NCBI RefSeq assembly: GCF_018327685.1
Contig: NZ_BNEL01000003.1
Location: 558,001 to 622,000, forward strand
From: Streptomyces sp. TS71-3
GTDB lineage: Bacteria; Actinomycetota; Actinomycetes; Streptomycetales; Streptomycetaceae
Length of the DNA stretch: 64,000 nucleotides
Direction: 5' to 3'
This document shows positions 16,772-24,998 of the stretch, piece by piece; within the stretch, counting starts at the first letter, position 1, and each line of letters opens with the position of its first letter. Below the pieces are notes generated by a model. The model was not told the origin of the DNA, did not search any database, and saw nothing but the letters and a program-made list of their open reading frames with translations. Made by a program: the position numbers and the translations under genes.

Positions 16772-19123
16772 GTGCCCAACCCGCCGAACCAGCGCCGCAC
16801 GCGCCGCGCCCGGCCCGGCAGACCGGTGTTACGCCTGGTCGCCACGCTCGCCTGCGCCGGCCTGATGGCCGGTGCGCTCACGGCCGGCGCCTCCGCCGCG
16901 CCCGCCGCGCCCGCCGCGCCCGACACGCCGACGTCGCCGGCCGCCGGTGCCGAGGAGGTCGTCAACGGCGACTTCGAGAACGGCTCCACCGCGCCCTGGT
17001 GGTGGACCGAGAACAACCCGGCCTCCGTCGTCGACGGCCGGCTCTGCGCCGATGTCCCGGCCGGCACCGCGAACCCGTGGGACGCCATCATCGGGCAGAA
17101 CGACCTGCCGGTCGCCCCCGGCGAGACGTACGCGCTCACGTACACCGCGAGCGCCACCGTCCCGGTCACCATCACCACCAACGTCCAGCAGGCTACCGAC
17201 CCGTACACCCAGTACTTCACCTCGGCGGACCAGCTCACCGCGGAGCCGAAGGCGTTCACGCAGACGTTCACGGCGAAGGCGGACGACGACGCGGCGCAGC
17301 TCGCGTTCCAGATCGGCGGGAGCGACGAGGCGTACACGTTCTGCGTGGACGACATATCGCTGACCAGCGGCGCCGAGACGCCCCCGTACGACCCGGACAC
17401 CGGCTCCCCGGTCCGCGTCAACCAGGTCGGCTACCTGCCCGCCGGGCCCAAGACCGGCGTCTTCGTCACCGACGCGGACGACCCCGCCGCCTGGTCCCTG
17501 AAGAACGCCGCCGGCGCCGAGGTGGCGAGCGGGACGACCACGCCGCGGGGCGTGGACGCGTCCTCCGGCCAGAAGGTGCAGTCGTTCGACTTCAGCGGCG
17601 TCACCGCACCCGGCGACGGCTACACGGTGACGATCGGCGACCAGACGAGCGAGCCGTTCTCCATCGGCGCGGGCGTCTACAGCGAGCTGCGCAAGGACGC
17701 CCTCCAGTACTTCTACGTGGAGCGCAGCGGCACGCCGATACGGGGCGACCTGGTCGGCGACGCGTGGGCGCGGCCGGCGGGGCACCTGAACGTGGCGCCG
17801 AACCGCGGCGACAACGGCGTGAGCTGTGTCGCCACCGCCCCCTGCTCCTACACCCTGAACGCGGCCGGCGGCTGGTACGACGCCGGTGACCAGGGCAAGT
17901 ACGTGGTGAACGGCGGCATCGCGGCGTCCCAGCTGCTGTCCAGCTTCGAGCGGACGCTGACCGCCCCGGGCGCGTCGAAGGGCGCGCTGGGCGACGGGAA
18001 GCTGCGCGTGCCCGAGCGGGGCAACGGCGTTCCGGACATCCTGGACGAGGCCCGCTGGGAGCTGGCGTTCCTGCTGTCGATGCAGGTGCCGAAGGGCCAG
18101 AAGCTGGCCGGCATGGCCCACCACAAGCTGCACGACGCCCAGTGGACCGCGCTGCCGACCCAGCCCACCGACGACGATCAGCCCCGCGAGCTGCACCCGC
18201 CGTCCACGGCGGCCACGCTGAACCTGGCGGCGGCGGCCGCGCAGGGCGCCCGGCTGTTCAGGGGGTACGACCGCGCGTTCTCGGACAAGCTGCTGACCGC
18301 GGCCCGCACCGCGTACGCCGCGGCGGTGGCCCACCCGGCGGTCTACGCCCCGGCAACCGACTCGGTCGGCGGCGGCGCGTACAACGACGACAACGTCACC
18401 GACGAGTTCTACTGGGCGGCGGCCGAGCTGTACATCACCACCGGCACGAGCACCTACCGTGACGCGGTGCTGCGCTCCCCGCTCTGGGGCAAGGGCGCGG
18501 ACATCTTCCCGCAGGGCGGCTTCTCCTGGGGCTCCACCGCGGCGCTGGGCGCGCTCGACCTGGCGACGGTGCCGAACGGGCTCACCGCCCGCCAGCGCGC
18601 CGAGGTGCGCGGCGAGGTCACGGCCGCGGCCGACGGGTACGCGGCGGACGCCGCCAAAGCCGCGTACGGGATGCCGTACGCCCCCGAAGGCGGCCACTGG
18701 GTGTGGGGCTCCAACAGCCAGGTGCTCAACAACGCGGTGGTGCTCGCCACGGCCGCCGACCTGACCGGCGCGGCGAAGTACAGGAACGCCGTGCTGGGCG
18801 CCGTGGACTACGTCCTCGGCGAGAACCCGATGAACCAGTCGTACGTGACCGGTTTCGGAGAGCGCTCGACGCAGAACGAGCACAACCGCATCTACGCCCA
18901 CCAGCTCGACTCCGACCTGGCCCACCCGATCGCCGGCTCGATGGCGGGCGGCCCGGACAGCTCGCTGGAGGACCCGAAGGCGGAGCAGAAGCTGGCGGGG
19001 TGCGTGGGGGCGATGTGCTACATCGACGACATCGAGTCGTACTCCACGAACGAGATGGCGATCAACTGGAACGCGCCGCTGGCCTGGGTGGCGTCGTATG
19101 TGGACGACCTGGGCATGCGGTAA
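16772..19123 (+). CDS. Secreted GH9 endoglucanase with N-terminal CBM
   Basis: 783 residues from the GTG at 16772 (AAGGA 8 nt upstream; the frame is open further but would place the CebR box inside the gene). Order: a signal peptide with a basic n-region (RRTRRARPGRP, then LRLVATLACAGLMAGAL, cut near ASAA); a carbohydrate-binding beta-sandwich of the CBM4/9 type at about 55-190 (VVNGDFENG, CVDDISLTSG); a CelD_N Ig-like domain (VRVNQVGYLP); and the GH9 (alpha/alpha)6 catalytic domain. WYDAGDQGKYV near 367 supplies the catalytic-base Asp residues, and YSTNEMAINWNAPL near 757 the acid Glu; ENPMNQSYVTGFG is also typical. It hydrolyses beta-1,4-glucan extracellularly. The CebR box upstream supports cello-oligosaccharide control. 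Confidence 0.95.
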   Translation: MPNPPNQRRTRRARPGRPVLRLVATLACAGLMAGALTAGASAAPAAPAAPDTPTSPAAGAEEVVNGDFENGSTAPWWWTENNPASVVDGRLCADVPAGTANPWDAIIGQNDLPVAPGETYALTYTASATVPVTITTNVQQATDPYTQYFTSADQLTAEPKAFTQTFTAKADDDAAQLAFQIGGSDEAYTFCVDDISLTSGAETPPYDPDTGSPVRVNQVGYLPAGPKTGVFVTDADDPAAWSLKNAAGAEVASGTTTPRGVDASSGQKVQSFDFSGVTAPGDGYTVTIGDQTSEPFSIGAGVYSELRKDALQYFYVERSGTPIRGDLVGDAWARPAGHLNVAPNRGDNGVSCVATAPCSYTLNAAGGWYDAGDQGKYVVNGGIAASQLLSSFERTLTAPGASKGALGDGKLRVPERGNGVPDILDEARWELAFLLSMQVPKGQKLAGMAHHKLHDAQWTALPTQPTDDDQPRELHPPSTAATLNLAAAAAQGARLFRGYDRAFSDKLLTAARTAYAAAVAHPAVYAPATDSVGGGAYNDDNVTDEFYWAAAELYITTGTSTYRDAVLRSPLWGKGADIFPQGGFSWGSTAALGALDLATVPNGLTARQRAEVRGEVTAAADGYAADAAKAAYGMPYAPEGGHWVWGSNSQVLNNAVVLATAADLTGAAKYRNAVLGAVDYVLGENPMNQSYVTGFGERSTQNEHNRIYAHQLDSDLAHPIAGSMAGGPDSSLEDPKAEQKLAGCVGAMCYIDDIESYSTNEMAINWNAPLAWVASYVDDLGMR

Positions 19124-19642
19124 GCCTGCGGCGCCGGGCCGCTGCCGGGGTGCCCCCTTCTGGGGGTGCCCCTTGCCGGGCGGGGCGGTCCCGGGGCCGG
19201 GGTGGCTCCCTGCCGGGGGTGGCTCCCTGCCGGGGGCTGCCCTCCGGGTGGGGTGGTTGCGGTTCTCGCGGGACCGTCCGCCGGTGCGGCTTGCTCGCGC
19301 AGTTCCCCGCGCCCCTTTCGGGGCGCGGGCTGCGTTCCGGGCGTCCAATCATCCGGGCCCCAACAAGGGGCGCGGGGAACTGCGCGACCAGCCACCCATC
19401 CACAGGTGATCCCGCGACGACCGGAACCGCCCTGCCCGGAGGGCGCCCCCACCGGCAGGTGGTCCCGTGACAAACGGCACACCCCCGCCCGGAGGGCGCC
19501 ACCGGCAGGTGGCCCCGCGACTCATGGCGTGCCCCGGCCACAAGGGGGAGCCCCCCACAGACCGCGGCCGGGCGCGATACGTGCCCGGCCGTCCGCTCCA
19601 GTACAGTCGCCTCACGTCTTCCCCGCGCAGAAGGACGATCAC
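19124..19642. repeat. Intergenic region with inverted Streptomyces-type repeats
   Basis: 519 bases without a supported gene. 19196-19240 carries short direct repeats (GGTGGCTCCCTGCCGGGG). The motif AGTTCCCCGCGCCCCTT at 19301-19317 and its inverted copy at 19365-19381 form a large potential hairpin and belong to the intergenic repeat family seen again near 55.8, 58.8 and 61.7 kb. The promoter of uppP should lie in the last 100 bases. Confidence 0.7.
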
Positions 19643-20479
19643 GTGAGCGCCATCAACATGGGCCAGGCCACGATCCTCGGGATCGTCGAAGGGATCACCG
19701 AGTTCCTTCCGGTCTCGTCCACCGGTCATTTGAAGATCACCGAAGGCCTGATGAACATCCCGGTCGACGACAAGTCCGTGGTGGCCTTCACGGCGGTGAT
19801 CCAGGTCGGGGCCATCGCCTCCGTGTTCGTCTACTTCTTCAAGGACATCGTGCGGTTCGGGGGCGCGCTGGTCCGCGGGGTCGTCAACCGCGAGGAGCGG
19901 TACCACCACGACTACAAGTTCGCCTGGTGGGTGATCTACGCCACCATTCCGATCGTGGCCGTCGGCCTCGCCGCGAAACCGCTGATCGAGGGGCCGCTCG
20001 CCTCGCTCTGGGTGGTGGCCGGATCACTGGTCGTGGGCAGTGGCGTGATGTGGGCGGCCGACCAGATGGGGCGGCACAAGCGCGGTGAGGACGACACCTC
20101 GTTCAAGGACGCCATGCTGGTGGGCTGCTCGCAGATCCTCGCGCTGCTCTTCCCCGGCTTCTCCCGCTCCGGCGCCACCATGTCCACCGCGCTCATCCTC
20201 GACCTGGACCGGGTGGCCGCGACCCGCCTGTCGTTCTTCCTCGGCCTGCCCGCGCTCACCGGTGCCGGCCTCTACGAGCTGAAGGACGCGGTGGGCGGCG
20301 GGGCGCCCGTGATGCCGCTGGTGATCGGGACGGCCGTGTCGTTCGTCGTGGCCTACGCCTCCATCTCCTGGCTGCTGAAGTTCGTCGCCAAGCACTCCTT
20401 CAACGCCTTCGTGCTCTACCGCATCATCATCGGCGTGCTGCTCTTCGGCCTGCTGGGGATGGGCGTGCTGGACGCCTAG
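19643..20479 (+). CDS. uppP: Undecaprenyl-diphosphatase UppP/BacA
   Basis: 278 residues from the GTG at 19643, with AAGGA 8 nt upstream; an ATG at 19658 is a less likely alternative. The two family signatures are present: EGITEFLPVSSTGH near the N-terminus and LFPGFSRSGATMS in the second half, each carrying catalytic residues. About eight hydrophobic segments are visible. The enzyme dephosphorylates undecaprenyl pyrophosphate at the membrane to recycle the lipid carrier for peptidoglycan and other polymers, including, by inference, the polysaccharide made by the operon at 35.8-52 kb. It is monocistronic and followed by a strong terminator. Confidence 0.97.
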   Translation: MSAINMGQATILGIVEGITEFLPVSSTGHLKITEGLMNIPVDDKSVVAFTAVIQVGAIASVFVYFFKDIVRFGGALVRGVVNREERYHHDYKFAWWVIYATIPIVAVGLAAKPLIEGPLASLWVVAGSLVVGSGVMWAADQMGRHKRGEDDTSFKDAMLVGCSQILALLFPGFSRSGATMSTALILDLDRVAATRLSFFLGLPALTGAGLYELKDAVGGGAPVMPLVIGTAVSFVVAYASISWLLKFVAKHSFNAFVLYRIIIGVLLFGLLGMGVLDA

Positions 20480-20519
20480 CCCGCGCGGTCCCCGGGCGCG
20501 GCCCGGGGGAGACGGACCG

Positions 20520-20559
20520 AGGGCCCGCTGCCGGTGATGACGGCAGCGGGCCCTCTTTT
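20520..20559 (+). terminator. Rho-independent terminator after uppP
   Basis: The 14-bp stem AGGGCCCGCTGCCG/CGGCAGCGGGCCCT with a 7-base loop is followed by CTTTTG. It lies 40 bases downstream of the uppP stop. Confidence 0.9.
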
Positions 20560-20565
20560 GCGAGC

Positions 20566-20658
20566 GGTCAGCCCTTCGGGGTCCGTGCACGGTCAGCCCT
20601 TCGGGGTCTGTGCACGGTCAGCCCCTCGTGGTCTGTGCACGGTCAGCCCTTCGGGCCG
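20566..20658. repeat. 25-bp tandem direct repeat (3.6 copies)
   Basis: Copies of GGTCAGCCCTTCGGGGTC-TGTGCAC follow one another with one to three mismatches. They lie between the uppP terminator and the 3' end of the convergent secreted-protein gene. The role is unknown. Confidence 0.9.
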
Positions 20659-20669
20659 AACTCAAGCTC

Positions 20670-21524
20670 TCAGCTGCTCGACGAGCCGCCGCTGATGCCG
20701 TCGAGGTTCGTCACCGGCAGGTCCGCGCCGGCGCCCTTGATGTAGTAGTCGGTGGGCGCCGAGAAGATCGCGAAGTCCTCGTACCACTCGTCCTTGACCT
20801 TGAGGCTGACGGTGAAGTTGCCGTTGGCGTCAGCGGTGGTCTTGGCGTTGTACTCGTTCTCGTAGTAGCCGCGCAGGAAGACCCGCGTGCCGGCCACCGA
20901 ACCGTGCCCGGCGGGCCAGCTGACCTTGCCGGTCACCTTGAGGGTGTCGCCCACGTGCACCTTGGTCTTGTTGACCTTGTACGTGAGGGTGCTGGCCACC
21001 GGCTGCGTGTTGACGAAGAGGTCGTCGAAGACCAGGTCCTGGTCGGAGGGGTCCTCCGGCGGGTTGTAGCTCGCGAAGAACTCCACCTCGTCGAGCGGCT
21101 TCAGGAAGAGGCTGGGCTTGGTGTCCCACCGGTCCGCCTGGACGCCGGTGACGCTGAAGCGGCCGTTCTCGTCCGTGGTGAGCGGGGTGAGGTCGCGGGT
21201 CTCCCGCTCGGTGGGGTCGATCGGGTCGCCCCACGGGTTCCAGGTCTCGAAGTTGACGCTCTCGTTGATCGAGACCGGCGCGTTCGCGACCGGGGTGCCG
21301 TCGGCCCGCGTCAGCACGCCGCTGAGGTCGACCGTGCGGTGACCGTAGTCGGTCGACGCCGGGTCCGAGGTCAGGGTGATGTGGTAGGCCTCCGCGGGGG
21401 GATCCCCGATCGCGGGGTCGCCCGCCGCGGTGAGGGCCTGGGCGGGCAGCACGCCGGCCGCGGTGGTGGCGAGGACGATCACGGCGGCCGCCGCGAGGCG
21501 GGCCGTGGTGGGGCGTATGTGCAC
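20670..21524 (-). CDS. Secreted Ig-like beta-sandwich protein
   Basis: 284 residues from the GTG at 21524 (GGAG 5 nt upstream); the frame is open far upstream through non-coding-looking sequence. A signal peptide (TTARLAAAAVIVLATTAAGVL, AxA near PAQA) is followed by two or three repeats resembling carboxypeptidase-regulatory or Ig-like folds: HRTVDLSGVLTRADGTPVAN with ENGRFSVTGV, and GDTLKVTGKVSW with ANGNFTVSLKV. It ends with a Ser-rich tail. No enzyme motif or wall anchor was seen. Probably an extracellular binding or structural protein; no specific function can be assigned. Confidence 0.8.
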   Translation of the reverse strand: MHIRPTTARLAAAAVIVLATTAAGVLPAQALTAAGDPAIGDPPAEAYHITLTSDPASTDYGHRTVDLSGVLTRADGTPVANAPVSINESVNFETWNPWGDPIDPTERETRDLTPLTTDENGRFSVTGVQADRWDTKPSLFLKPLDEVEFFASYNPPEDPSDQDLVFDDLFVNTQPVASTLTYKVNKTKVHVGDTLKVTGKVSWPAGHGSVAGTRVFLRGYYENEYNAKTTADANGNFTVSLKVKDEWYEDFAIFSAPTDYYIKGAGADLPVTNLDGISGGSSSS

Positions 21525-22065
21525 GTGAACTCCGTGGTCTTTACCTGGTCTTGCGGGGTCGTACCGGCCGCCGGTCTCGGTCTGCGGCAGGCGCCGCGGT
21601 GGCATGCCGGCACCCGTTTGACCCGGAGGGGTGGGGTGCAGTTGTAGCGGTCGGCGAAAATACACGGGCCCGATACCTGGAATTCGGCTTGCGTACGGGG
21701 CCTGTTGGGGCTCCGGTGCGTGCGGAAGTGCCTGCCGGGGGCCTTGAGCTGGCCGTACGCCGGGCGCGGTGCGTACGTGGAGAAGGGCGACGGACGGCGG
21801 ACCGGGCTTGCGGGGGGACGGACTTGCGCGGGGACGGGCTTGCGCGGGGCCGGACTTGCGCGGGGACGGGTACGTGGGCAGGACGTACTCGGGGCCGGGC
21901 AGCGGGTACGTGGGGCAGGGCGTACTCGGGGCCGGACCCACCCGGAACCCGGCGACCCCACAACCCCTCACTCACGGAGCCGCGCGGCGTCAACCGGAGC
22001 GCGGATACCGCTTCTTGCCCCCCGCCGTCGGGAACTATGCGCAGGGCGCGGCAGTCTTTCCCTTT
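21525..22065. other. Divergent intergenic region with tandem repeats
   Basis: 541 bases. 21803-21870 holds four degenerate 18-bp units (GGACTTGCGCGGGGACG-like), and about 21868-21935 two copies of a unit of about 34 bp (GGGTACGTGGGCAGGACG-like). Frames through the repeats are open but give Gly/Arg-rich nonsense. Promoters for both flanking genes must be here. Confidence 0.6.
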
Positions 22066-24207
22066 ATGGCCAGTCTTCCGAGCTTCCCGATGCAAGCGGC
22101 GGCTCCCCCGGCGGATGTCGCGGGGGCCATGGTGGTCTGCGGGGGCGATGCCCTGGCGCACCGGCTTGCGGCCGAACTGCGCGGGCTCTACGGGGAGACG
22201 GTCACCCTGGTGGTGCCGGGGCCGGGCCGCGACACCGGGCAGCCGGCGCCGGGCCGGGCCCGTGCCTCGATGCTGTTCGGCCGGATCTCGGCAGCCGTGG
22301 TCCGCGCGACCAACTCCGCGACCGGCGGGAACGGCTCCAACGGCTCCAACGGCTCCGAGAACGGCGACCCGGCGCCCGGCCGGGGCGGCCCGGCGGGCCG
22401 GACGGCGCCCAGCGGGCGTTCGGCGGGACCGGCCGACCGGGGCGGGCGGTCCGGCGGGCCGTCCGAGCGGGGCGGCGCGGAGCGCGGCACGGAGGCCGCC
22501 GACCGAGTCATCGAGGCGCCCGAGCTCAACGAGGAAGTGCTCGCCGAGGCCGGCGTCGAACAGGCCGCCGCCCTCGCCCTCGTCCACGACGACGACGAGA
22601 CCAACATCCGCGCCGCCCTCGCCGCCCGCCGCCTCAACCCCCGCCTGCGCCTGGTGATCCGGCTCTACAACCGCCGCCTCGGCCAGTACCTGGAGGACCT
22701 GCTCGACCAGGCCGCCGCGCTGGCCGCGCCCGGCATGGACGCCGCGGAGCTGGACGCCTCCACCACCGTGCTGTCCGACGCCGACACCGCCGCGCCCGCG
22801 CTGGCCGCCACCGCCATCGCCGGCTCCAGCAAGGTCGTCAGGGCCGGCGGCCTGCTGCTGCGGGCCGCCCAGGTCAACCCGCGGCGCGGCGAGGTGGCCG
22901 ACCGGGGCCTGTGCACGCTGGCCCTGCTGTCGTCCACCGACGCCGACCCGGCCGGCGCGGAGGGCACCGAAGGGAGCGGCACGGACGGGCCCCGGCTGCT
23001 GCCCGACGAGGCGTCGGTGGCCGCGGCGGCCGGCCGGCACCAGGTGGTGCTGCGCACGGTCGCGTACACCGGGCCGCAGCTGGCGAGGAGCCGCCGGGTG
23101 CCGATCGGGTGGCTGCTGTCGCGGCGGCTGCGCTGGTCGTTCACCGTGCTGGTGGGCGCCGTGCTGGCGCTCGCGGTGGCGTCGATGCTGACCACCGGCG
23201 ACGACCACGCGGTGCACGCGATCTACCTCACCGTGCTCGACCTGCTCTCCATCAACGACCCGGCGACCAACGCGTCCACCTCGCGCAAGGTCCTCCAGCT
23301 CCTCTCCGGAGTGGTGGGGCTGCTGTTGCTGCCGGTGCTGCTGGCCGCCGTCCTGGAGGCGCTGGGCAGCTTCCGCAGCGGTTCCGCGGCGCGCCGCCCG
23401 CCGCGCGGCCTGTCCGACCACGTGGTGCTGCTCGGGCTCGGCAAGATCGGCACCCGGGTGCTGGTGGAGCTGCGCAGGCTCAGCATCCCGGTGGTGTGCG
23501 TGGAGTCCGACCCGGAGGCGCGCGGCGTCGCGGTGGCGCGGCGGCTGCGGGTTCCGGTGGTGCTGGGCGACGTCACCCAGGAAGGCGTCCTGGAGGCCGC
23601 CAAGACCCACCGCGCGGGCGCGCTGCTCGCGCTCACCAGCCTGGACACCATCAACCTGGAGGCCGCGCTCACCGCGCGCTCCGTCAAGCCGGACCTGCGC
23701 GTGGTGCTGCGGCTCTACGACGACGACTTCGCGACCGTCGTCTACCGCACCCTGCGCGCGGCCCACCCGCACGCGCTCACCCGCAGCCGCAGCGTCTCCC
23801 ACCTCGCGGCGCCCGCGTTCGCCGGAGCGATGATGGGCCGCCAGGTCCTCGGGGCCATCCCGGTGGAACGGCGGGTGCTGCTGTTCGCGGTGGTCAACGT
23901 CGGCGGGCACCCGCATTTGGAGGGCCGCACGGTCCGGGAGGCCTTCCGTCCCGGCCACTGGCGCATCCTGGCGCTGGCGGCCCCGGAGGACACTCCCGCG
24001 CAGGGCCCGTCCTCATCCACCGGCCGGACCTCCGGCTCGGCCCGCCGCTCGTCGGACCCCAAGCGCACCCCGAACCTGGTCTGGGAGCTCGACCCCGACC
24101 AGCGCCTCCGCCCGGAGGACCGCGTGGTCCTGGCGGCGACCCGGCACGGCCTCGCGGAACTGCTGGGCAGGCGCACCCGGGGGGTTCCGGCGGGGCGCGG
24201 CGCGTAA
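22066..24207 (+). CDS. Two-RCK (TrkA-N) ion-channel-like membrane protein
   Basis: About 713 residues if started at the ATG at 22066; there is no convincing ribosome site, so the start is uncertain (22090 is an alternative). The N-terminal Rossmann/RCK-like domain (GAMVVCGGDALAHRLAAELRG) is interrupted by a Gly/Asn/Ser/Arg-rich insert. Two membrane segments (SFTVLVGAVLALAVASML and LLSGVVGLLLLPVLLAAVL) flank a short re-entrant-type loop. A second RCK domain follows (DHVVLLGLGKIGTRVLVEL, GDVTQEGVLEAA) and a TrkA-C-like end. The architecture matches regulated K+ channels or TrkA-type transporters. However, the pore loop reads LTVLDLLSINDPA and lacks the TVGYGD selectivity filter, so ion selectivity cannot be assumed. 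Confidence 0.75.
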   Translation: MASLPSFPMQAAAPPADVAGAMVVCGGDALAHRLAAELRGLYGETVTLVVPGPGRDTGQPAPGRARASMLFGRISAAVVRATNSATGGNGSNGSNGSENGDPAPGRGGPAGRTAPSGRSAGPADRGGRSGGPSERGGAERGTEAADRVIEAPELNEEVLAEAGVEQAAALALVHDDDETNIRAALAARRLNPRLRLVIRLYNRRLGQYLEDLLDQAAALAAPGMDAAELDASTTVLSDADTAAPALAATAIAGSSKVVRAGGLLLRAAQVNPRRGEVADRGLCTLALLSSTDADPAGAEGTEGSGTDGPRLLPDEASVAAAAGRHQVVLRTVAYTGPQLARSRRVPIGWLLSRRLRWSFTVLVGAVLALAVASMLTTGDDHAVHAIYLTVLDLLSINDPATNASTSRKVLQLLSGVVGLLLLPVLLAAVLEALGSFRSGSAARRPPRGLSDHVVLLGLGKIGTRVLVELRRLSIPVVCVESDPEARGVAVARRLRVPVVLGDVTQEGVLEAAKTHRAGALLALTSLDTINLEAALTARSVKPDLRVVLRLYDDDFATVVYRTLRAAHPHALTRSRSVSHLAAPAFAGAMMGRQVLGAIPVERRVLLFAVVNVGGHPHLEGRTVREAFRPGHWRILALAAPEDTPAQGPSSSTGRTSGSARRSSDPKRTPNLVWELDPDQRLRPEDRVVLAATRHGLAELLGRRTRGVPAGRGA

Positions 24208-24303
24208 GGGCCGTCTGAGGGCTGCCTGAGAGCTGCGTCAGGGCTGCGTGAGGCTGAGATCGCGCACGGCGGCCAGGGCGCCGGTGCCCGGACCCCTCAT
24301 CGG

Positions 24304-24378
24304 CCGGTCGCGATCCGGCCAGTCGGGCTCCAGCCGGTCACGATCCAGCCGGTCACGATCCGGCCGGTCACGATTCCG
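24304..24378. repeat. 15-bp tandem repeat (5 units)
   Basis: Units of CCGGTCACGATCCGG with substitutions, in the 302-base spacer between the channel gene and the DUF1304 gene. Further short repeats (CAGTGTCGTCTTGT) lie at 24449-24497. No gene was seen in this spacer. Confidence 0.8.
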
Positions 24379-24509
24379 CATCCTGCCGGTGCCCCGGCGA
24401 ACCAGCGCGGAGGACGACACGCGATAGTGCGCGGACACTTCGGCCGTCTTGCCAGTGCCGTTTTGTCAGTGTCGTCTTGTCAGTGTCGTCTTGTCAGTTG
24501 GGAGCGAAC

Positions 24510-24896
24510 GTGCCGGTTGTCGGCCTCGTCTTTGCGGTTCTCGCCGCTCTGATACACGTCTACATCTTCGTCCTGGAATCCTTGCGGTGGACCGCGCCGA
24601 AGACCAGGGCGATCTTCGGCACCTCCGAGGACGAGGCTCTGGCGACCCGGCAACTGGCGTTCAACCAGGGCTTCTACAACCTCTTCCTGGCCGTCATGGT
24701 CGTCGTCGGCGCGGCGGTGGACATCGCCTCCGACGCGACCGTGGGCCGGACCCTCGTCGCCGCGGGAGCGTCGTGCATGGTCCTCGCCGGCCTGGTCCTC
24801 CTCCTGAGCGACCGCACCAAGGTGCGCTCCGCCCTGGTCCAGCTCGTGGCTCCGGCAATCGCCCTCGGGGCGTGGGGGATCGGTGCGCTGGTCTGA
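24510..24896 (+). CDS. DUF1304 integral membrane protein
   Basis: 128 residues from the GTG at 24510, preceded by GGGAG at proper spacing; an in-frame ATG at 24477 would lie in the repeat region. Four hydrophobic segments and the family pattern IHVYIFVLESLRWT plus RQLAFNQGFYNLFLA identify DUF1304. Its molecular function is unknown. It stands alone between the channel-like gene and the convergent molybdate operon. Confidence 0.85.
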   Translation: MPVVGLVFAVLAALIHVYIFVLESLRWTAPKTRAIFGTSEDEALATRQLAFNQGFYNLFLAVMVVVGAAVDIASDATVGRTLVAAGASCMVLAGLVLLLSDRTKVRSALVQLVAPAIALGAWGIGALV

Positions 24897-24998
24897 GCGT
24901 TCTCCCGGGTGAACGGGGGCACGGGGCGTGCGCCGTCCCAGGTCTCAGTTCCTGTGTCCTGGGTCCTGGGTCCTGCGTCCTGAGGTGCGTTCGGCCTC

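Noticed and set aside
16829..19348. Minus-strand frame of 839 codons opposite the cellulase
   Set aside because: Antisense shadow of a clear GH9 gene; Arg/Gly/Val-rich translation without motifs.
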